Positions 28,836 through 38,769 of a stretch of DNA of 64,000 nucleotides are shown piece by piece. Positions within the stretch are counted from its first letter, which is position 1. The number at the start of each line of letters is the position of its first letter. The stretch covers positions 123,459 through 187,458 of the forward strand of contig NW_006889835.1 of assembly GCF_000231115.1 (NCBI RefSeq). The letters are read 5' to 3'. A program made the translations under genes and the position numbers. The notes beneath the pieces were generated by a model. That model saw nothing but the letters and a program-made list of their open reading frames with translations. It was not told the origin of the DNA and ran no database searches. Origin of the DNA: Vittaforma corneae ATCC 50505 (Eukaryota; Microsporidia; Nosematidae).

Positions 28836-30248
28836 ATGCTGAGAGCAATACACTGTATTATAGGTCTTTTTGCCGGTCTCACTTTGGAAACGGCGCCGCC
28901 TGGCAGAAATGCAGATGTGCCAAAAATGGGGGTAGTTGGAATGTTTAGTGATGAAAAATTAAAATTTTCAGTGTGCAAAAAATACATTGAAAACATCAAC
29001 TATCTTTCAGAAATTGTTGATTCTTTTGAGGCGAACAAAGCAAACAAGACAATTTCTGATGCATTAGCATTTTTAATTAAAGTAACTGAGGATAACATAC
29101 AAGAATATTACATAGATTCAAAAGAAGAGGAACTGAGAGAGTTGAATGGATTTGGAAATATATACAGGAAGTTTACAACGATGTCAGAGCCCAAAAACAT
29201 TCCCAAGTCCTCCGCACACTTTTATGAAAAAGGCAAGGCGAATTCTCAAAAAGAAAAGTTTGTTCATTCATTAGATATATTCATGAAAGACATACTCAAA
29301 TATCACAGCAGTGGCAATAACAAAAATTTTGAATGCTTTCTTAGAAAAGTTTGTCTCAGGTTTCTTGGTGAGCTAAGTGCTAGGTTCAAAACAACTGTTG
29401 ATTTTTCTCTTTACATTAAAAATTTTAAGAGCATTAAAAAAATGATTACCACAGTATCAACATGCTTGGAACATTTAGTGGATTTACTAAACCGCAACGC
29501 AATTCATTCTAATACAGCAAGATCAAGTTTCAGTGCACTTGTAAAGGCCTCAAAGGATATTGATGCCTATTTTGAAGAGCTAATCCAAAATGAGAATGGA
29601 AAAGCTGAGTTTTCATATGGACTGACCGTATCATACTTCGCTCTTAGTTCGTGGATTGATATGCTGGCTTTGCTGTCCCAAAGTACTATTGATGCCAAAT
29701 GCGAGAAGGTAATAGACTATAAAGATTTCATGTTGTTGATTTTTAATACAGTTATTTTCAACACTGTTGAAAACGCTGATATTAAACAATACCTTTCATG
29801 TAGGGATGTTTTAGATAACCTTATAAATGGAACTATAAAGTATTACATACTCAATAAGCTCTGGGCAGTGGTAGTAAGAGAACCAAAAAAGACAGTCCGC
29901 GTAGATGCAAAGAAACTCGGAGGAGAATTGCATGAGCAACCATTCGAAGTGACTGAAGAAGAAAATAAGCCTAATGTTGAAAATGTTGTAAGGTTCGATG
30001 AAAATCAAATCAAGTTTATTACAAAATATACTCAATGTCTTAAAGAGATATTGCAGGACACCAAGGGAATCCACAATCTGCCAATTTTTGGATTTGTTAG
30101 GAGGGTTGACATATCAAAAATTAATTTAATATTTAAAAAAAACGTAACTACAGATGAAGATACTTCACCCATCAAAACCCTACAAATTATAGCAGTGATA
30201 GAAGTAATAATCAATCTTATTCTGATCATTACGTTTATAGTCCTTTGA
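28836..30248 (+). CDS. Helical protein with signal peptide and C-terminal membrane anchor, lineage-specific
   Basis: 470 residues, unrecognised. The N-terminus is a signal peptide (MLRAIHCIIGLFAGLTLETA). The helical body has an acidic patch near 375-390, and the protein ends in a single hydrophobic segment (VIEVIINLILIITFIVL) with no tail. That is the same signal-body-anchor plan as the protein at 22.0-24.1 kb. The ATG follows AAAGGAGACAA and has no CCC. It lies head to head with the preceding gene of the same block. A surface or vacuole-membrane location is inferred. Confidence 0.7.
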   Translation: MLRAIHCIIGLFAGLTLETAPPGRNADVPKMGVVGMFSDEKLKFSVCKKYIENINYLSEIVDSFEANKANKTISDALAFLIKVTEDNIQEYYIDSKEEELRELNGFGNIYRKFTTMSEPKNIPKSSAHFYEKGKANSQKEKFVHSLDIFMKDILKYHSSGNNKNFECFLRKVCLRFLGELSARFKTTVDFSLYIKNFKSIKKMITTVSTCLEHLVDLLNRNAIHSNTARSSFSALVKASKDIDAYFEELIQNENGKAEFSYGLTVSYFALSSWIDMLALLSQSTIDAKCEKVIDYKDFMLLIFNTVIFNTVENADIKQYLSCRDVLDNLINGTIKYYILNKLWAVVVREPKKTVRVDAKKLGGELHEQPFEVTEEENKPNVENVVRFDENQIKFITKYTQCLKEILQDTKGIHNLPIFGFVRRVDISKINLIFKKNVTTDEDTSPIKTLQIIAVIEVIINLILIITFIVL

Positions 30249-30452
30249 ACAGGAACAAATAATGGACAGGAAAATCGACTGGCTAAAAAGAAACACGAAT
30301 AGATGCCTATCAAGTATGTTTAAACACACTGGCCATTGCTAAAATTCCAAAATTTGATATTATTTCCATATTTTCTAGTTAAACTCTACTTAATACTGGA
30401 AAACAGTTTCAATACAAATATCATTTTCTACTGCCATGGTAATATTGAACCA

Positions 30453-30848
30453 TTATTCTGACTCTGAGGCACACTCCTCTTTCTCCACTCCAAAATCATC
30501 AGGGTTAATCCCTAGCTGTTTCAAATCAAATGACTGGAACACCGTTCTTGGCACAATGGAAAACTCTTTTTCTAAAATACAAATGCAGTTTTCAATACAA
30601 TCAATATATCTTTTTGTAATTAACCCTATGTCTTTGTATTTTATTTTGAACTGTTTTATCATATTCAACTTTCTATAAGTGTCCTTGGCAGTAAAGAGCG
30701 GATCTTTAAACTGATCACTGTACCTTCTTTTGACACCAGCATTCTTTTCACTACTCTGCTGTCTTGGGCCATAAAATATTTTACCATCGACTTTTATTTC
30801 ATAGTAGTCTTTGATGTTTTCGTTTTCTGGTATTTTAGTAAAAAACAT
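30453..30848 (-). CDS. Small conserved-looking hypothetical protein
   Basis: 131 residues that I do not recognise. It starts MFFTKIPENENIKDYYEIKVDGKIFYG, has a basic middle (KRRYSDQFKDP), a helical part (LNMIKQFKIKYKDIGLITKR) and an acidic tail (EKEECASESE). It has no signal peptide or membrane segment, so it is probably a nuclear or cytosolic subunit of a complex. Codon use and intact frame argue for a real gene. The next gene on the same strand lies upstream beyond a 150-base spacer. Confidence 0.6.
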   Translation of the reverse strand: MFFTKIPENENIKDYYEIKVDGKIFYGPRQQSSEKNAGVKRRYSDQFKDPLFTAKDTYRKLNMIKQFKIKYKDIGLITKRYIDCIENCICILEKEFSIVPRTVFQSFDLKQLGINPDDFGVEKEECASESE

Positions 30849-31001
30849 GGATCTGAAATTTTAAATATTTTTAGTACTTGGCGGAATGCCAAAGAGATTA
30901 TTTTAAATCATTCTACAAATAAAAAGGCTCTGCTAGTATAACCTAAAAAACAGACAACAGTACTGAATGGCTTTAGTAATATAAAATATTTGAGTTTTTA
31001 T

Positions 31002-33410
31002 TCAAAAGACATACTCAATAGTGTTATTCTTTGTCTCAGCCATGCCCTTATCAACCAATTTTTTCAGAGAATCAGTTACAAACTCCTCATTGACTTCTAA
31101 TCTCGACAATCCCTTAATTTCTTTAATTAATTTGCCTACATCTATTCTTTTTACTTTTTTTAACACCTTTACACCAAGTGCTTGAATGTAACTGTCAACA
31201 CAGACGTCTAATATCATCCTTTCTTCTTGATTTCCGATGCAAGAAATATCACATTCTTGAATGTCCTCACAGCTCAGGTAATAGAATCCACGTGCAAACT
31301 TTAATATGCTGTGCTCCATCAGTGAATGAATCACTGTTTTTAATATTTGATCAGAAATTCCTGTCATCTTTGCAATATTAGCAATGTTTTCAGGCCCTTT
31401 GTAGAGACGATCAATAACTATGTACTGGTAAATATTCATTCTTATAAGTATCCCATTGATGCTCAGCACTATCCTTGAGTATTGATGTGCAATCTGAACA
31501 GTCTTTTCTTGTGAATCCTCACCCTTCAGCCTATATTTCATTTCAACTGAATCAATACATTGATGATTTTGAGAACTGAAAGACAAGGGTAGCTTCCCAT
31601 TTGAATTTAAAATAGTAAGATTTGGCACTTCGGCCTTGAGTTCTCTCAAAAGATCGACAGGAAGAATCAGCGACGAATTTTCCGGTTCAATATTCCAGTA
31701 TATGGAGTTAAGAAGCTTAAATTTGGACCTACACTCTTCAATCTCCTCGAGCATTTTATAAAGCCTATCATCTTGTGATATTTCCATGCTATTTAATATC
31801 GAATACTCTTTTCTTAGATTGCTTTCGCCTGATATTATTCTCTCTTTCAATGCGTTTTGATACATGTTCATAAATTCAGACCTGTCGCTGATTAGCTCCA
31901 TGGACGTACAAAATATCTTTGTATTTTCATCGGGCTCAAATGGCTTTAGATTGGAAATCAAGTCTTCTTTATCACCAACCACCATCTGTTGAGTAAACTC
32001 ACACAATCTTTTCATAAAGCAGGGCTTTGTTCGCTGAAGATATTGTCTAAATAGCGAATAAAGAATGTACTGGCAATCAGCATTACAAAAAATATCAAGC
32101 GTTTCTAGCATTAAATGCACTTGCTTGACAGATGATTCCAGCACATTCATATTTGATTTTAACATTGATTCAATATATAAGGCATATGCTTTCTTGATAA
32201 GAGCAAATCCGGCATCTAAGATTCCCAGCGACTCCATGATATTTATGAATACTGGATTATAGGATTTGTATTTGGCGATCTCGAATGTATTTTCTCTTTT
32301 CTTGTTGATAATCCCCTGAAGCTGAACGAAAGTCTTATTAGTTCTGAAAATATTTTCAATATAAATCTTTGTGATGTCAATCTTTTCGTCATTTAAATGC
32401 TCATATCCATCAGAAACGGACAGTATATTTTGGTTATCACAGACAAAGGCGCCTGAAATGTTTTCAGAATCATCAGCTCTGTCGGATATGGGTTTGTGGC
32501 CAGGCTCAAATGAGACGGTAAAGTCAGACCTGCTATCATCTTCAATTTGATTCAGACTTCTGTAATCATCTCTGTTATATTTTAAATTATTAGACAAAAC
32601 TGAATTTTGGCTATTTTCCTCCGTATTAAGGAAATTGTTTATAAAGCTGTTGTAGTTTTCAAGATTATTTATGTGGAAGAAATTTTTGAGGTTAACCAAC
32701 AATTCATAATACTTAACAGACAGAAGACATTCCTCTAGCACCTGCTTAACACGATCGTAGCTACAAGAGAGCATGTATCTTTTCATATACTCAGTTTCTC
32801 TACTTACTATTATTTTTGTAACATCACAGAACTCTAATAAACTAGAAAAGCCTATGGTTTTATACTTTGATCTGATCTGTTGCAGTGCAACTTTTTCATA
32901 TTTTTCCCTATAGTATAATAATTTCTGATTAGTATCGGGTGTAATTTTTTCAAAGCTATTCAAAATTTTCATTATATCGCCCGGATACTGAAAAACATCG
33001 ATGAAAAACGTGTCATTAAAGGACTGTATGACCATTCTTTCCCACAACAAATATCCAAACTCATTCAATTTCTTCTCCTTTACACAGTCATTTAAAAATG
33101 TTCCTAACGAATGGATACTCTCAACCAATTTTTGATACTCTTCAAATCTAATGATATACTCACCAATGTAGTCCTTCGATTCAATAATTTGGTCTCTGTG
33201 AATTTTGCATCTGTTTAGTAGAAAATCCCCAATTTTCCAATATAGCTTGTTCTCAAAAGATGAACCAGAAGTGCAAATGATGTAGATTGTGTTGTAAACT
33301 AATGTAGCATCACAGGTATTTGTTACAGAAAGATTATAAAACTCCTGGTAAAGCACACCCCAAAGATTTGAGAACTCTGACTCACTTAGCATTCTTCTTC
33401 CTATTTCCAT
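31002..33410 (-). CDS. Cullin (Cdc53/Cul1-type) ubiquitin-ligase scaffold
   Basis: 802 residues, the normal cullin length. The N-terminal half is helical, like cullin repeats. The region at about 660-720 (RIVLSINGILIRMNIYQYIV ... MTGISDQILKTVIHSL) matches the cullin-homology winged helix (QMAILLQFN ... TGIPxxELxxTLxSL). The C-terminal neddylation domain contains VKVLK with Lys751 in the VRIMK position, then the VNEEFVTDSLKKLVDKGMAE helix. Cullins hold the RING protein and substrate adaptor in SCF-type ligases. Apc2 is the alternative, but it lacks a neddylation lysine. The start ATG has no CCC block; an upstream TTG extends the frame by 11 codons only. Confidence 0.82.
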   Translation of the reverse strand: MEIGRRMLSESEFSNLWGVLYQEFYNLSVTNTCDATLVYNTIYIICTSGSSFENKLYWKIGDFLLNRCKIHRDQIIESKDYIGEYIIRFEEYQKLVESIHSLGTFLNDCVKEKKLNEFGYLLWERMVIQSFNDTFFIDVFQYPGDIMKILNSFEKITPDTNQKLLYYREKYEKVALQQIRSKYKTIGFSSLLEFCDVTKIIVSRETEYMKRYMLSCSYDRVKQVLEECLLSVKYYELLVNLKNFFHINNLENYNSFINNFLNTEENSQNSVLSNNLKYNRDDYRSLNQIEDDSRSDFTVSFEPGHKPISDRADDSENISGAFVCDNQNILSVSDGYEHLNDEKIDITKIYIENIFRTNKTFVQLQGIINKKRENTFEIAKYKSYNPVFINIMESLGILDAGFALIKKAYALYIESMLKSNMNVLESSVKQVHLMLETLDIFCNADCQYILYSLFRQYLQRTKPCFMKRLCEFTQQMVVGDKEDLISNLKPFEPDENTKIFCTSMELISDRSEFMNMYQNALKERIISGESNLRKEYSILNSMEISQDDRLYKMLEEIEECRSKFKLLNSIYWNIEPENSSLILPVDLLRELKAEVPNLTILNSNGKLPLSFSSQNHQCIDSVEMKYRLKGEDSQEKTVQIAHQYSRIVLSINGILIRMNIYQYIVIDRLYKGPENIANIAKMTGISDQILKTVIHSLMEHSILKFARGFYYLSCEDIQECDISCIGNQEERMILDVCVDSYIQALGVKVLKKVKRIDVGKLIKEIKGLSRLEVNEEFVTDSLKKLVDKGMAETKNNTIEYVF

Positions 33411-33619
33411 ATTGTTTATTTCACCATTTAAATATAAACACAAACCAAATAATCTGAAACACTTACTTTATTATTAAATAAGGTAAACAGTTAAAATGCT
33501 ACACTGAACATCAAAACAAATGGTTAAATACACGCAATATTGCTTCAAATAAACAAAGAAATAAAACGCCGACGTTCATTAATAAAGTTTAGCCATGACA
33601 GACAGTTGGCAGTATTGAC

Positions 33620-35260
33620 TTAATTTTTATTTTCTCCGTATTGATTTTTAATTTGACAGTTATCATTATATTTCAAAACATCATCAAGTGTCAAGTATCC
33701 AAGGTCTCTTAGTCTTTTTACTTTTGCATTAAGCTTCGAGAGATCAAATGGAGGATCCTCAACCATATTTGTCATCAAAAACACAAATGCCTTGGCCTCT
33801 TTTTTATTTTGAAATTCGTAATTAAACAAAAAAGAGAGATCAATCCATATTTCTTTGCAGTATAGATATTTACAAATATCTAAAATTACAAAAAGCGGAA
33901 TGCTTGTAAAGTTGAAAAGCAAGTCTTCTACATGATAAACATTCTTCTTCCTGCATTTTAAAATTGAATACTTTGCACCTCCTGCAATTTCTCTGATAGT
34001 AGAGACGATGGGATGGTCCGGAAGGAGCTTTGAAATTCCTTCAATATTTATAGCATCATATTTCTTAAACAGAGTTGATCTTTTGTAATTCTTGTTAATA
34101 TAGTCTACAATTTCTTGATGATGTGTTGGGTTAATTTTATTTTCATGTATGAATCTTGAAGCAACCTCGTGGACATTTTCGTTATCGTTGAATGAGAGTA
34201 CGTATTTCTTGTCTCCTAGTTCTACATCAAACGAGTGATCATAGCTTCCTTGTGCATCTCCAACCAACACCCATCGAGATCCCAATTCCTTGTAGATTTT
34301 ACTATTTTCTACTTTGTATTTAACGCCTTCCGAAACAAAGACACCCTCATTTGTGTGACTGGAATTTGTTTTTTGTAGCTGGTTAGATTGATTGTCCGTG
34401 TCTGTACTATCCTCTTCAACAATTTCATCTTCATTGACAGTTAAGAAATACATTGTTCCATCACTGCCTGCAATAGATATTCTATTCTTGACAACTCTGA
34501 TACTCCAGCATGTTGGGCATGGCAATTTCTTGCTGAATAATACCTGAAGGGTTTTATCAACTGCAAATACTCTGCCGTTATCTCCACAGATCAGCATAAT
34601 GTCTTGATATAGGCAAATGTCAAAGCACATCTCATCTAGGTTGCGGCTTTTTAATATTTCACCCTGCATAGTAATTTTTAACAGTTTTCCGTAGTTATCT
34701 ATACTGTAAATAATACTATCACTGAAACAAAGACTTCTAACCACATTTGCATGGCAATGCATTTCCTTAAATAGCACATTGTCTTTAAATATTCTTATAG
34801 CATTGTCGGCACATCCTGTCGCAAATGTATTTTTGTTAATGAAAATAGCCTTCCAAACTGTTTGTGGATGTTGAAAAACTTGTTTAATATAGAAGTTTCC
34901 ACCTAGGCAAACATCTGACTTATCGTTTTCTGTTGGAATCAATAAGACTGCCAAATGATCCCATGAGCCACACAAAATAAAGTTTTCATAGCAATCTATC
35001 GTACATATATTTTTATCATGCAAATTTACATACTCCACAGCATTTCTTTCATCCAGCAGCCCTAGTCTTCCATCTGCCAAGCCAAACAGAACTTTATTGT
35101 TGAATGACTTCATCGAGTTTACAGGACAACTAGTTTGTATTTCGATGCCAGTTTGCATATTTTTAATAGTTTTAGAAGAACCACCTACCCATACACCATC
35201 ATCAGATATACATTTTAAGTCACGATTGAAGATCTTTACCTTTTCTATAACATCTAACAT
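33620..35260 (-). CDS. DOA1: Doa1/Ufd3 (PLAA) ubiquitin- and Cdc48-binding protein
   Basis: 546 residues. Six or seven WD40 blades fill about 1-270 (for example FILCGSWDHLAVLLI, FATGCADNAIRIFKD, ISIAGSDGTMYFL). A PFU domain follows at about 310-410 (DHSFDVELGDKKYVLSFNDN with ASRFIHENKI), and a shortened C-terminal PUL-like helical region binds Cdc48 in relatives. Doa1 feeds ubiquitinated cargo to Cdc48 and preserves free ubiquitin. Npl4, another Cdc48 partner, is encoded 4.5 kb away. The ATG at 35260 lies two bases after CCC; the longer open frame upstream uses hydrophobic residues that do not belong to the family. Confidence 0.92.
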   Translation of the reverse strand: MLDVIEKVKIFNRDLKCISDDGVWVGGSSKTIKNMQTGIEIQTSCPVNSMKSFNNKVLFGLADGRLGLLDERNAVEYVNLHDKNICTIDCYENFILCGSWDHLAVLLIPTENDKSDVCLGGNFYIKQVFQHPQTVWKAIFINKNTFATGCADNAIRIFKDNVLFKEMHCHANVVRSLCFSDSIIYSIDNYGKLLKITMQGEILKSRNLDEMCFDICLYQDIMLICGDNGRVFAVDKTLQVLFSKKLPCPTCWSIRVVKNRISIAGSDGTMYFLTVNEDEIVEEDSTDTDNQSNQLQKTNSSHTNEGVFVSEGVKYKVENSKIYKELGSRWVLVGDAQGSYDHSFDVELGDKKYVLSFNDNENVHEVASRFIHENKINPTHHQEIVDYINKNYKRSTLFKKYDAINIEGISKLLPDHPIVSTIREIAGGAKYSILKCRKKNVYHVEDLLFNFTSIPLFVILDICKYLYCKEIWIDLSFLFNYEFQNKKEAKAFVFLMTNMVEDPPFDLSKLNAKVKRLRDLGYLTLDDVLKYNDNCQIKNQYGENKN

Positions 35261-35416
35261 GAGGGTAGTCAAATGCAAAACTACAACACAAAAAATATAT
35301 TTGAACTTAGCCAATTTCCCCATAATTTTACATTTAGCGAGCATCTTTATATAACATGCTTATTCACGGCAGTTTGCCCACTATTTCATTCACTCTTCTT
35401 GAAAGCTCCTTGACCC

Positions 35417-35986
35417 ATGAACTTAAAGTATCGAGATCCAGAAACACTCTCTTCAGAAGAAGAGGTGCACCAAAATATTGACACGAGAAGCTATAGAAAG
35501 TTCATAAAAGAAACACGGCTTCAAAGATTAAATGAACTTAAAACCAAAAAACATCTAAGCCAAGAAGAAACCAAAGAGCTTCAAGAACTGGAATATAAGT
35601 TCTTACCCGTTGACAGAGAGGTATCAGAAGAATCATTTAGGACATCCAAGGATGATACAGAGGCTGATTATACAGACGATTTAATATGGATATTGCATAA
35701 TAACACCGTAAGGGATTTCATTGACTATATGGATAAGAAAATAATCAGTCTTGAGGCTTTTGAAGAGTTGGTATATTTAAATATTAGTGAAATGATCAAG
35801 ATTGGAAACGATGAAATGGGCTTTGAATTTTGTAAGATTGGGTTGATGGCACGGTGGGCAAGAGAATTTGGGAGGTGCTATCTTCTCAAGTTTGAGGATG
35901 ATGAAGAAAGGTTTAACGAAATTGTTGAAGAACATTACAAAACTTCAAAAAGTGTAATTTTGAACATGCGAAATGATGACGTATAA
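35417..35986 (+). CDS. CDC37: Hsp90 co-chaperone Cdc37, short form
   Basis: 189 residues. The N-terminus reads LSSEEEVHQNIDTRSYRKFIKE, the equivalent of the Cdc37 block SDDEDxxHPNIDTxSxxRW that contacts kinases and carries the CK2-phosphorylated serine. The second part (FIDYMDKKIISLEAFEELVY ... FCKIGLMARWAREFGR) resembles the Hsp90-binding helical domain. Cdc37 delivers protein kinases to Hsp90. It is half the usual length; the long N-terminal coiled coil and the C-terminal domain are largely missing. The ATG touches CCC. It is divergent from Doa1 across a 156-base spacer. Confidence 0.82.
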   Translation: MNLKYRDPETLSSEEEVHQNIDTRSYRKFIKETRLQRLNELKTKKHLSQEETKELQELEYKFLPVDREVSEESFRTSKDDTEADYTDDLIWILHNNTVRDFIDYMDKKIISLEAFEELVYLNISEMIKIGNDEMGFEFCKIGLMARWAREFGRCYLLKFEDDEERFNEIVEEHYKTSKSVILNMRNDDV

Positions 35987-36124
35987 GATGAATAAATAGG
36001 AATATACTTATCTGGTTTAAAATTGTAGACAAAAGTGTTAGTGTTTGTGCTCTAATAGCTTTATACCCAAGAAACAGATACTATTAAAGTTTAGTTAAAT
36101 TATAGTTAAATATCAATATTTTTA

Positions 36125-37243
36125 TTAAATAAACTCCTCAAGTGGCACCTTCCAGACCTCGAAGAGGCCGTCACACGACACACTTGCAATTTCCATAGGC
36201 TCTGCTGGATTCCAATCCAAATCATCAACAAGATCAGTGTGCCCACCATGCACAAATAACATCTCTGGACTAGTCTCACCCTCAATCACATCAGTCTTAT
36301 TCAAATCCCATATAATTACTCGGCGGTCTTTTGAACATGAAGCGAGCAAGCTTTCATAATGTGGTGACCACTTGCAGTTTATTAACGAATCATTATGGCC
36401 TCTTAGTACGAACAGGGGTGTCTGCAAAGACCTAACATCCCAGACCTTCAAAATGGAATCTGATGATCCAGTTACAAGCAACTCACTCTTAAAAGGTGAA
36501 AATGCACAACACTCAATAGATTTTAAGTGTGCTTTTTCCAAGACAACTGCACTTTCAATATTTCGAGTATCGTTAATTGCAACCCTTAAATCGTCCGAAA
36601 CTGAACAAAAGGTGTGGGGCTCAAATCTTGAAAATGAAATATCATTGACTATTCCTTCGTGAATCTTTTTAGATGAAATCAGACCGCCATTAATATCAAA
36701 TACATTCACCAGAAAATCTCTCCCACCTGAAGCTAGCTGTCCAAATTTCAAGTAATTCCAGTCAATGGCAAATCCGCCATCCAGGTGTCCTTTTAATTCC
36801 AGGTCAGGACCTTTATTAGAATTAAATGAACAGTGTTTTGTATAATCGTAGATCAATATACTTTCTGCCTCTGTTCTACATGCAATGATATTAGAAGCTA
36901 ATGGACAATATCTACATTTATTTGCATCAACAGGCAATGGAATGGACTGAGTGATTTTGAACTCTATGTCTGCATTGTTTAAGCTGTCTTCATCAACCAT
37001 GTCTGGAAATGTTATTTGGCTAAAAAGGAGGTTTTCCTTATCCTCACCATTTGAAAATGTCGTCATCAACAACCTTTGAACAGATTTTATATTGTCCACT
37101 CTTTGCACGTCAGGAAACCATTGAATGAACGGCGATGAATATTTTAGTGTGCTTGTGTAGACAAGATCATATAAATATGGAACATTCTTCCTCCATATTT
37201 TGTATTCCTCTTCAATCACTTGTTTTTCTATTTCGCTTTTCAT
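36125..37243 (-). CDS. Histone-binding WD40 protein of the RbAp46/48 (Hat2/Msi1) family
   Basis: 372 residues. The N-terminal helix EEEYKIWRKNVPYLYDLVYT and the FIQWFPD segment are the histone-H4-binding signature of RbAp46/48, where the family has [33 protein letters not shown]. Seven WD blades follow (e.g. TGSSDSILKVWDVR, CSKDRRVIIWDLNK, SVSCDGLFEVWKV). Such proteins chaperone H3-H4 in HAT1, CAF-1, Rpd3 and NuRF complexes. A single copy probably serves several of them. The ATG at 37243 follows CCC by two bases; the frame extends three codons further only from TTG. Confidence 0.92.
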   Translation of the reverse strand: MKSEIEKQVIEEEYKIWRKNVPYLYDLVYTSTLKYSSPFIQWFPDVQRVDNIKSVQRLLMTTFSNGEDKENLLFSQITFPDMVDEDSLNNADIEFKITQSIPLPVDANKCRYCPLASNIIACRTEAESILIYDYTKHCSFNSNKGPDLELKGHLDGGFAIDWNYLKFGQLASGGRDFLVNVFDINGGLISSKKIHEGIVNDISFSRFEPHTFCSVSDDLRVAINDTRNIESAVVLEKAHLKSIECCAFSPFKSELLVTGSSDSILKVWDVRSLQTPLFVLRGHNDSLINCKWSPHYESLLASCSKDRRVIIWDLNKTDVIEGETSPEMLFVHGGHTDLVDDLDWNPAEPMEIASVSCDGLFEVWKVPLEEFI

Positions 37244-37450
37244 GAGGGACAACGAAATTTACAGAATATGCTGTAAAAGCTGAAATGCAAACAAAAAGAC
37301 ATTACAATTTACTAAGCACACCATACTGAATGTACAAACAACTTTATTCAACTGTGCACTTTTATATTGCTATTCACGTCCAGCATTTAATAAATTTATA
37401 TAAAAGCAAAAAGATTTGTAAAAAATTAAAAATATTTTTGTTTTATTGAT

Positions 37451-38713
37451 TTAACTGAAAAAAGAAGCAAAGTTTCCAACATCAAACCCATACCCATATC
37501 CTTCAGGCGACTCTTCCCTTCGGTGATGTCTCCTTTCAGATTTCTGTGGATTTGGAAGGTTTCCCAGCGCAGCATTGGTGCTGAAATAGTTACCATGCGG
37601 CTTATGCAGCATAGGCTTGAGATATTCGCTAAGCTTGGCACGATCAAGAGCTGGGTTTATGAGAACATGTGGCTTAATGTAAATATTGCCGCGAATACCT
37701 CTACTTCCAAGGAATCCTTCATTTGACAAAATAATTGCAACATTATCAAAATCTTTGAACGGCTTTACATTAACTGCCAATTTTCTACCATCAGGATGAT
37801 CGTAGTACAGCACACCACCAGTCAGAGCCGTTAATATGTCAACATCAGCTGTGGTAATATAATCGTCGCCAAGTCTGAAGTTATTAGAATCTTCATTTAT
37901 CTGAACAGTAAAAACAACGTCACCTTGAACATATCCTGGATATTCGTTTCCCTGCTTTGAAAATGATATTGTTTCGCCCGCTTCCACACCTGGTTTAATA
38001 TTAACCTCGAGAATTTTTGAATCATCAACAACCTTGCTGCCTTTACACTCAGAGCACATGGGACCCTTGATCATAGTTCCTTTGCCTTCACAATCTGGGC
38101 ATTCAATTTGCTGAGAGCCTGTGATTATTCCAAGATTAAACTTGGCAAAGACCACTCCTTTTCCTTGGCATTTTGAACAGTTTGTAACATCTTTTCCACC
38201 CTTACCGTTGCACATCTTGCATATTTTAGTTGTCTTCACTCTAAACTTGCATTTTTTACCAAGAAATACATCTTTAATGTCCAATTTTATATCGTGCTCA
38301 ACACTCTTAACCTTATTTGCTTTTGCAGAACGCTGTCTTCCACCTGCCATATGTGAGAATAGATCTTCAAATCCATCAAACCCACTAAATCCACTGAAAC
38401 CACTAAATCCACCGCCTGGAAATTCAGAAAACTCCCCCATGCCTGAGTCATAGTCCTTTTTCTTCTTTTCGTCACTCAACACAGTAAAGGCCGAATTGAC
38501 TGTTGCAATTAATTCATCTAATTCTGCCTCTTTCGCAGTCTTCTGCTCAGAAGTCATTGCATTATATTCTGGTGAATCTCTCATCTTTCTTCTAACAGGG
38601 CCAGACGGATGTAGTTCCATCTGCTTCTTTTTGTATGCTTTTTTGACTTCGTCAATGCTTGCGCCAGGCTGTAATTCCAATACTTTGTAGAACCCTTTGC
38701 TGTCGTTGCTCAT
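37451..38713 (-). CDS. Type A DnaJ (Hsp40, Ydj1/Mas5-like) with altered HPD motif
   Basis: 420 residues. Residues 8-75 form the J-domain, then a Gly/Phe-rich stretch (GGFSGFSGFSGFDGF), a zinc domain with four CxxCxG repeats (CKMCNGKGG, CSKCQGKG, CPDCEGKG, CSECKGSK) and the two substrate-binding barrels. This is the full Ydj1 layout. The J-domain's universal HPD is HPS at residues 35-37, followed by GPVRRKMRD instead of the usual DKNP. HPD is required to stimulate Hsp70, so activity may be changed. The C-terminus lacks a CaaX farnesylation box. A perfect heat-shock element lies 39-56 bases upstream of the ATG. Confidence 0.93.
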   Translation of the reverse strand: MSNDSKGFYKVLELQPGASIDEVKKAYKKKQMELHPSGPVRRKMRDSPEYNAMTSEQKTAKEAELDELIATVNSAFTVLSDEKKKKDYDSGMGEFSEFPGGGFSGFSGFSGFDGFEDLFSHMAGGRQRSAKANKVKSVEHDIKLDIKDVFLGKKCKFRVKTTKICKMCNGKGGKDVTNCSKCQGKGVVFAKFNLGIITGSQQIECPDCEGKGTMIKGPMCSECKGSKVVDDSKILEVNIKPGVEAGETISFSKQGNEYPGYVQGDVVFTVQINEDSNNFRLGDDYITTADVDILTALTGGVLYYDHPDGRKLAVNVKPFKDFDNVAIILSNEGFLGSRGIRGNIYIKPHVLINPALDRAKLSEYLKPMLHKPHGNYFSTNAALGNLPNPQKSERRHHRREESPEGYGYGFDVGNFASFFS

Positions 38714-38751
38714 TGTCTCTTTAAGACTAAAAAAATATATTCTCAAAAAAT

Positions 38752-38769
38752 TTCTAGAAATTTCTAGAA
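38752..38769 (-). promoter_or_regulatory. Heat-shock element upstream of the DnaJ gene
   Basis: TTC-TA-GAA-AT-TTC-TA-GAA: four perfect alternating nGAAn units, the consensus for a heat-shock factor trimer plus one. It ends 39 bases before the DnaJ ATG at 38713. The divergent coiled-coil gene at 39010 is on the other side and could share it. Confidence 0.8.

Noticed and set aside
30700..33410. Loss of the cullin neddylation lysine
   Set aside because: A first alignment suggested K to Q, but the better alignment puts VKVLK (Lys751) at the VRIMK site, so it is kept.
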